From Callipepla californica brunnescens (lineage: Eukaryota > Chordata > Aves > Galliformes > Odontophoridae): DNA of 64,000 nucleotides. This document shows positions 63,311 to 64,000 of the stretch, piece by piece (the stretch's first letter is position 1; each line of letters opens with the position of its first letter). A program made the translations under genes and the position numbers. The DNA is taken from assembly GCA_023055505.1 (NCBI GenBank), contig JALIRH010000035.1:3342382-3406381 (forward strand). Direction: 5' to 3'. The notes beneath the pieces are model-generated. The model had not been told where the DNA came from. It made no database searches and saw only the letters and a list, made by a program, of their open reading frames with translations.

Positions 63311-64000
63311 ACACGCTTGGCATCTAACCCCTCCCCCACCCCCCCCCCCCCCCCACAGATCCCGGTTAAAAATAACCCGAGATTCCTGAGACCGAACAAA
63401 AGAAGGCGATTGCACAACTCTTCTTTGAAACCTCATCGGGATTCGGGACGTCATCGAGCGGCAGCGTGGCCGTTCCCCGTCAATCAGAAGGACACACCTA
63501 TGAGATGGTTTAAATGCGGCCTAATTATGTTGCAACTTCTGCTCGCAGATTTCTGTAGAGAAGATCGCTGGTGTTGTGAGATCTACATCGCAAAACACCC
63601 CCGAGGGAGAGAAGGCTGAAACCACCAGCAGAGAAATGAACCAGAGCTGGCATTCAGTTAGCCTGAGTTCCCCCCACAGCCCTGGGACTGCAGATTCCTG
63701 TTAGCTGCAGATAAGCACTTCCAACCAGCTAGGATCTCAGCTGTCTGAGCACCGCTCATGGTTGCTCGAGGTTTCGTCTGCCATGTCGTGCACAGCTCAG
63801 AAGATGAGCTGAAAAGCACAGGGTGGTTCAGCAGCAAGCTGGTGTATGTGGGAGGAGGAGAGCTGGGAGATGCTTATCAGTGCTGTGTCTGCACTGGCAG
63901 TATTTACCACGGTAGCCTGCAGCACCTACGTCCTCAGCAGGAACATCACAGGTAAAATGGTTGTGTGGAAGTCCGCTTCACTCCAACACGCCCAAGATCT
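63311..64000. other. Upstream flank of HSPA8, no gene recognised
   Basis: Poly-C run at about 63338-63354, then ordinary sequence. A GT donor-like CACAGGTAAAA lies near 63948-63955, but no upstream exon or family is recognised. I found no sign of CLMP, which lies on this side of HSPA8 in mammals. Confidence 0.5.

Noticed and set aside
63311..64000. Possible CLMP exon next to HSPA8, expected from mammalian gene order
   Set aside because: No Ig-domain or CLMP-like reading frame was found; the gene probably starts beyond the window.

Overview
The window is vertebrate nuclear DNA from a bird, most likely a galliform such as chicken. Genes are split by GT-AG introns, two CR1-type LINE fragments (the main bird retroposon) are visible, and the proteins read as close homologues of mammalian ones. 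The order UBASH3B - CRTAM - JHY - BSX - HSPA8 is the same as in the human 11q24.1 block, as far as I can recall it. There is no prokaryotic, phage, CRISPR or defence system here.

Layout. 1-6.75 kb: the last three coding exons of UBASH3B (+) and a long 3' untranslated region. 8.2-19.5 kb: complete CRTAM (+), 12 coding exons with every intron in phase 1, 439 codons. 20.3-35.15 kb: JHY/C11orf63 (+), starting from a CpG-rich promoter with an RFX-type X-box-like site, 9 coding exons, 760 codons. 35.2-41.1 kb: intergenic DNA with conserved-looking AT-rich blocks and a G-rich hexamer repeat array. 41.28-42.88 kb: complete BSX homeobox gene (-), 3 exons, 231 codons, inside a CpG island. 43-57.7 kb: a gene-free stretch with several AT-rich, TAAT-rich blocks that look like regulatory elements for BSX (inference). 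57.7-62.65 kb: complete HSPA8/HSC70 (-), 8 coding exons plus a non-coding first exon, 646 codons, with three U14 box C/D snoRNAs in introns 5, 6 and 8. 62.65-63.3 kb: the HSPA8 promoter and upstream CpG island, with a TATA box, two three-unit heat-shock elements, five CCAAT boxes, a YY1-type site and two AP-1 sites. No further gene is recognised to 64 kb.

The genes do not form one pathway. UBASH3B (receptor-signalling phosphatase) and CRTAM (T/NK-cell adhesion receptor) are immune genes. JHY is a ciliary/ependymal gene. BSX is a hypothalamic/pineal transcription factor. HSPA8 is a housekeeping chaperone that also hosts snoRNAs for 18S rRNA maturation. Every splice chain was checked by hand for GT/AG ends and reading phase, and each complete gene sums to a whole number of codons.

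The most interesting items are: (i) U14 copies in HSPA8 introns 6 and 8 that differ at only 2 of 102 positions while their flanks are unrelated, which suggests gene conversion; (ii) an X-box-like RFX site in the JHY promoter; (iii) an orphan phase-1 exon with an in-frame stop in the CRTAM stalk region; (iv) two unclassified dispersed repeat pairs; and (v) the conserved-looking blocks around BSX. I see no convincing wholly new biological system.
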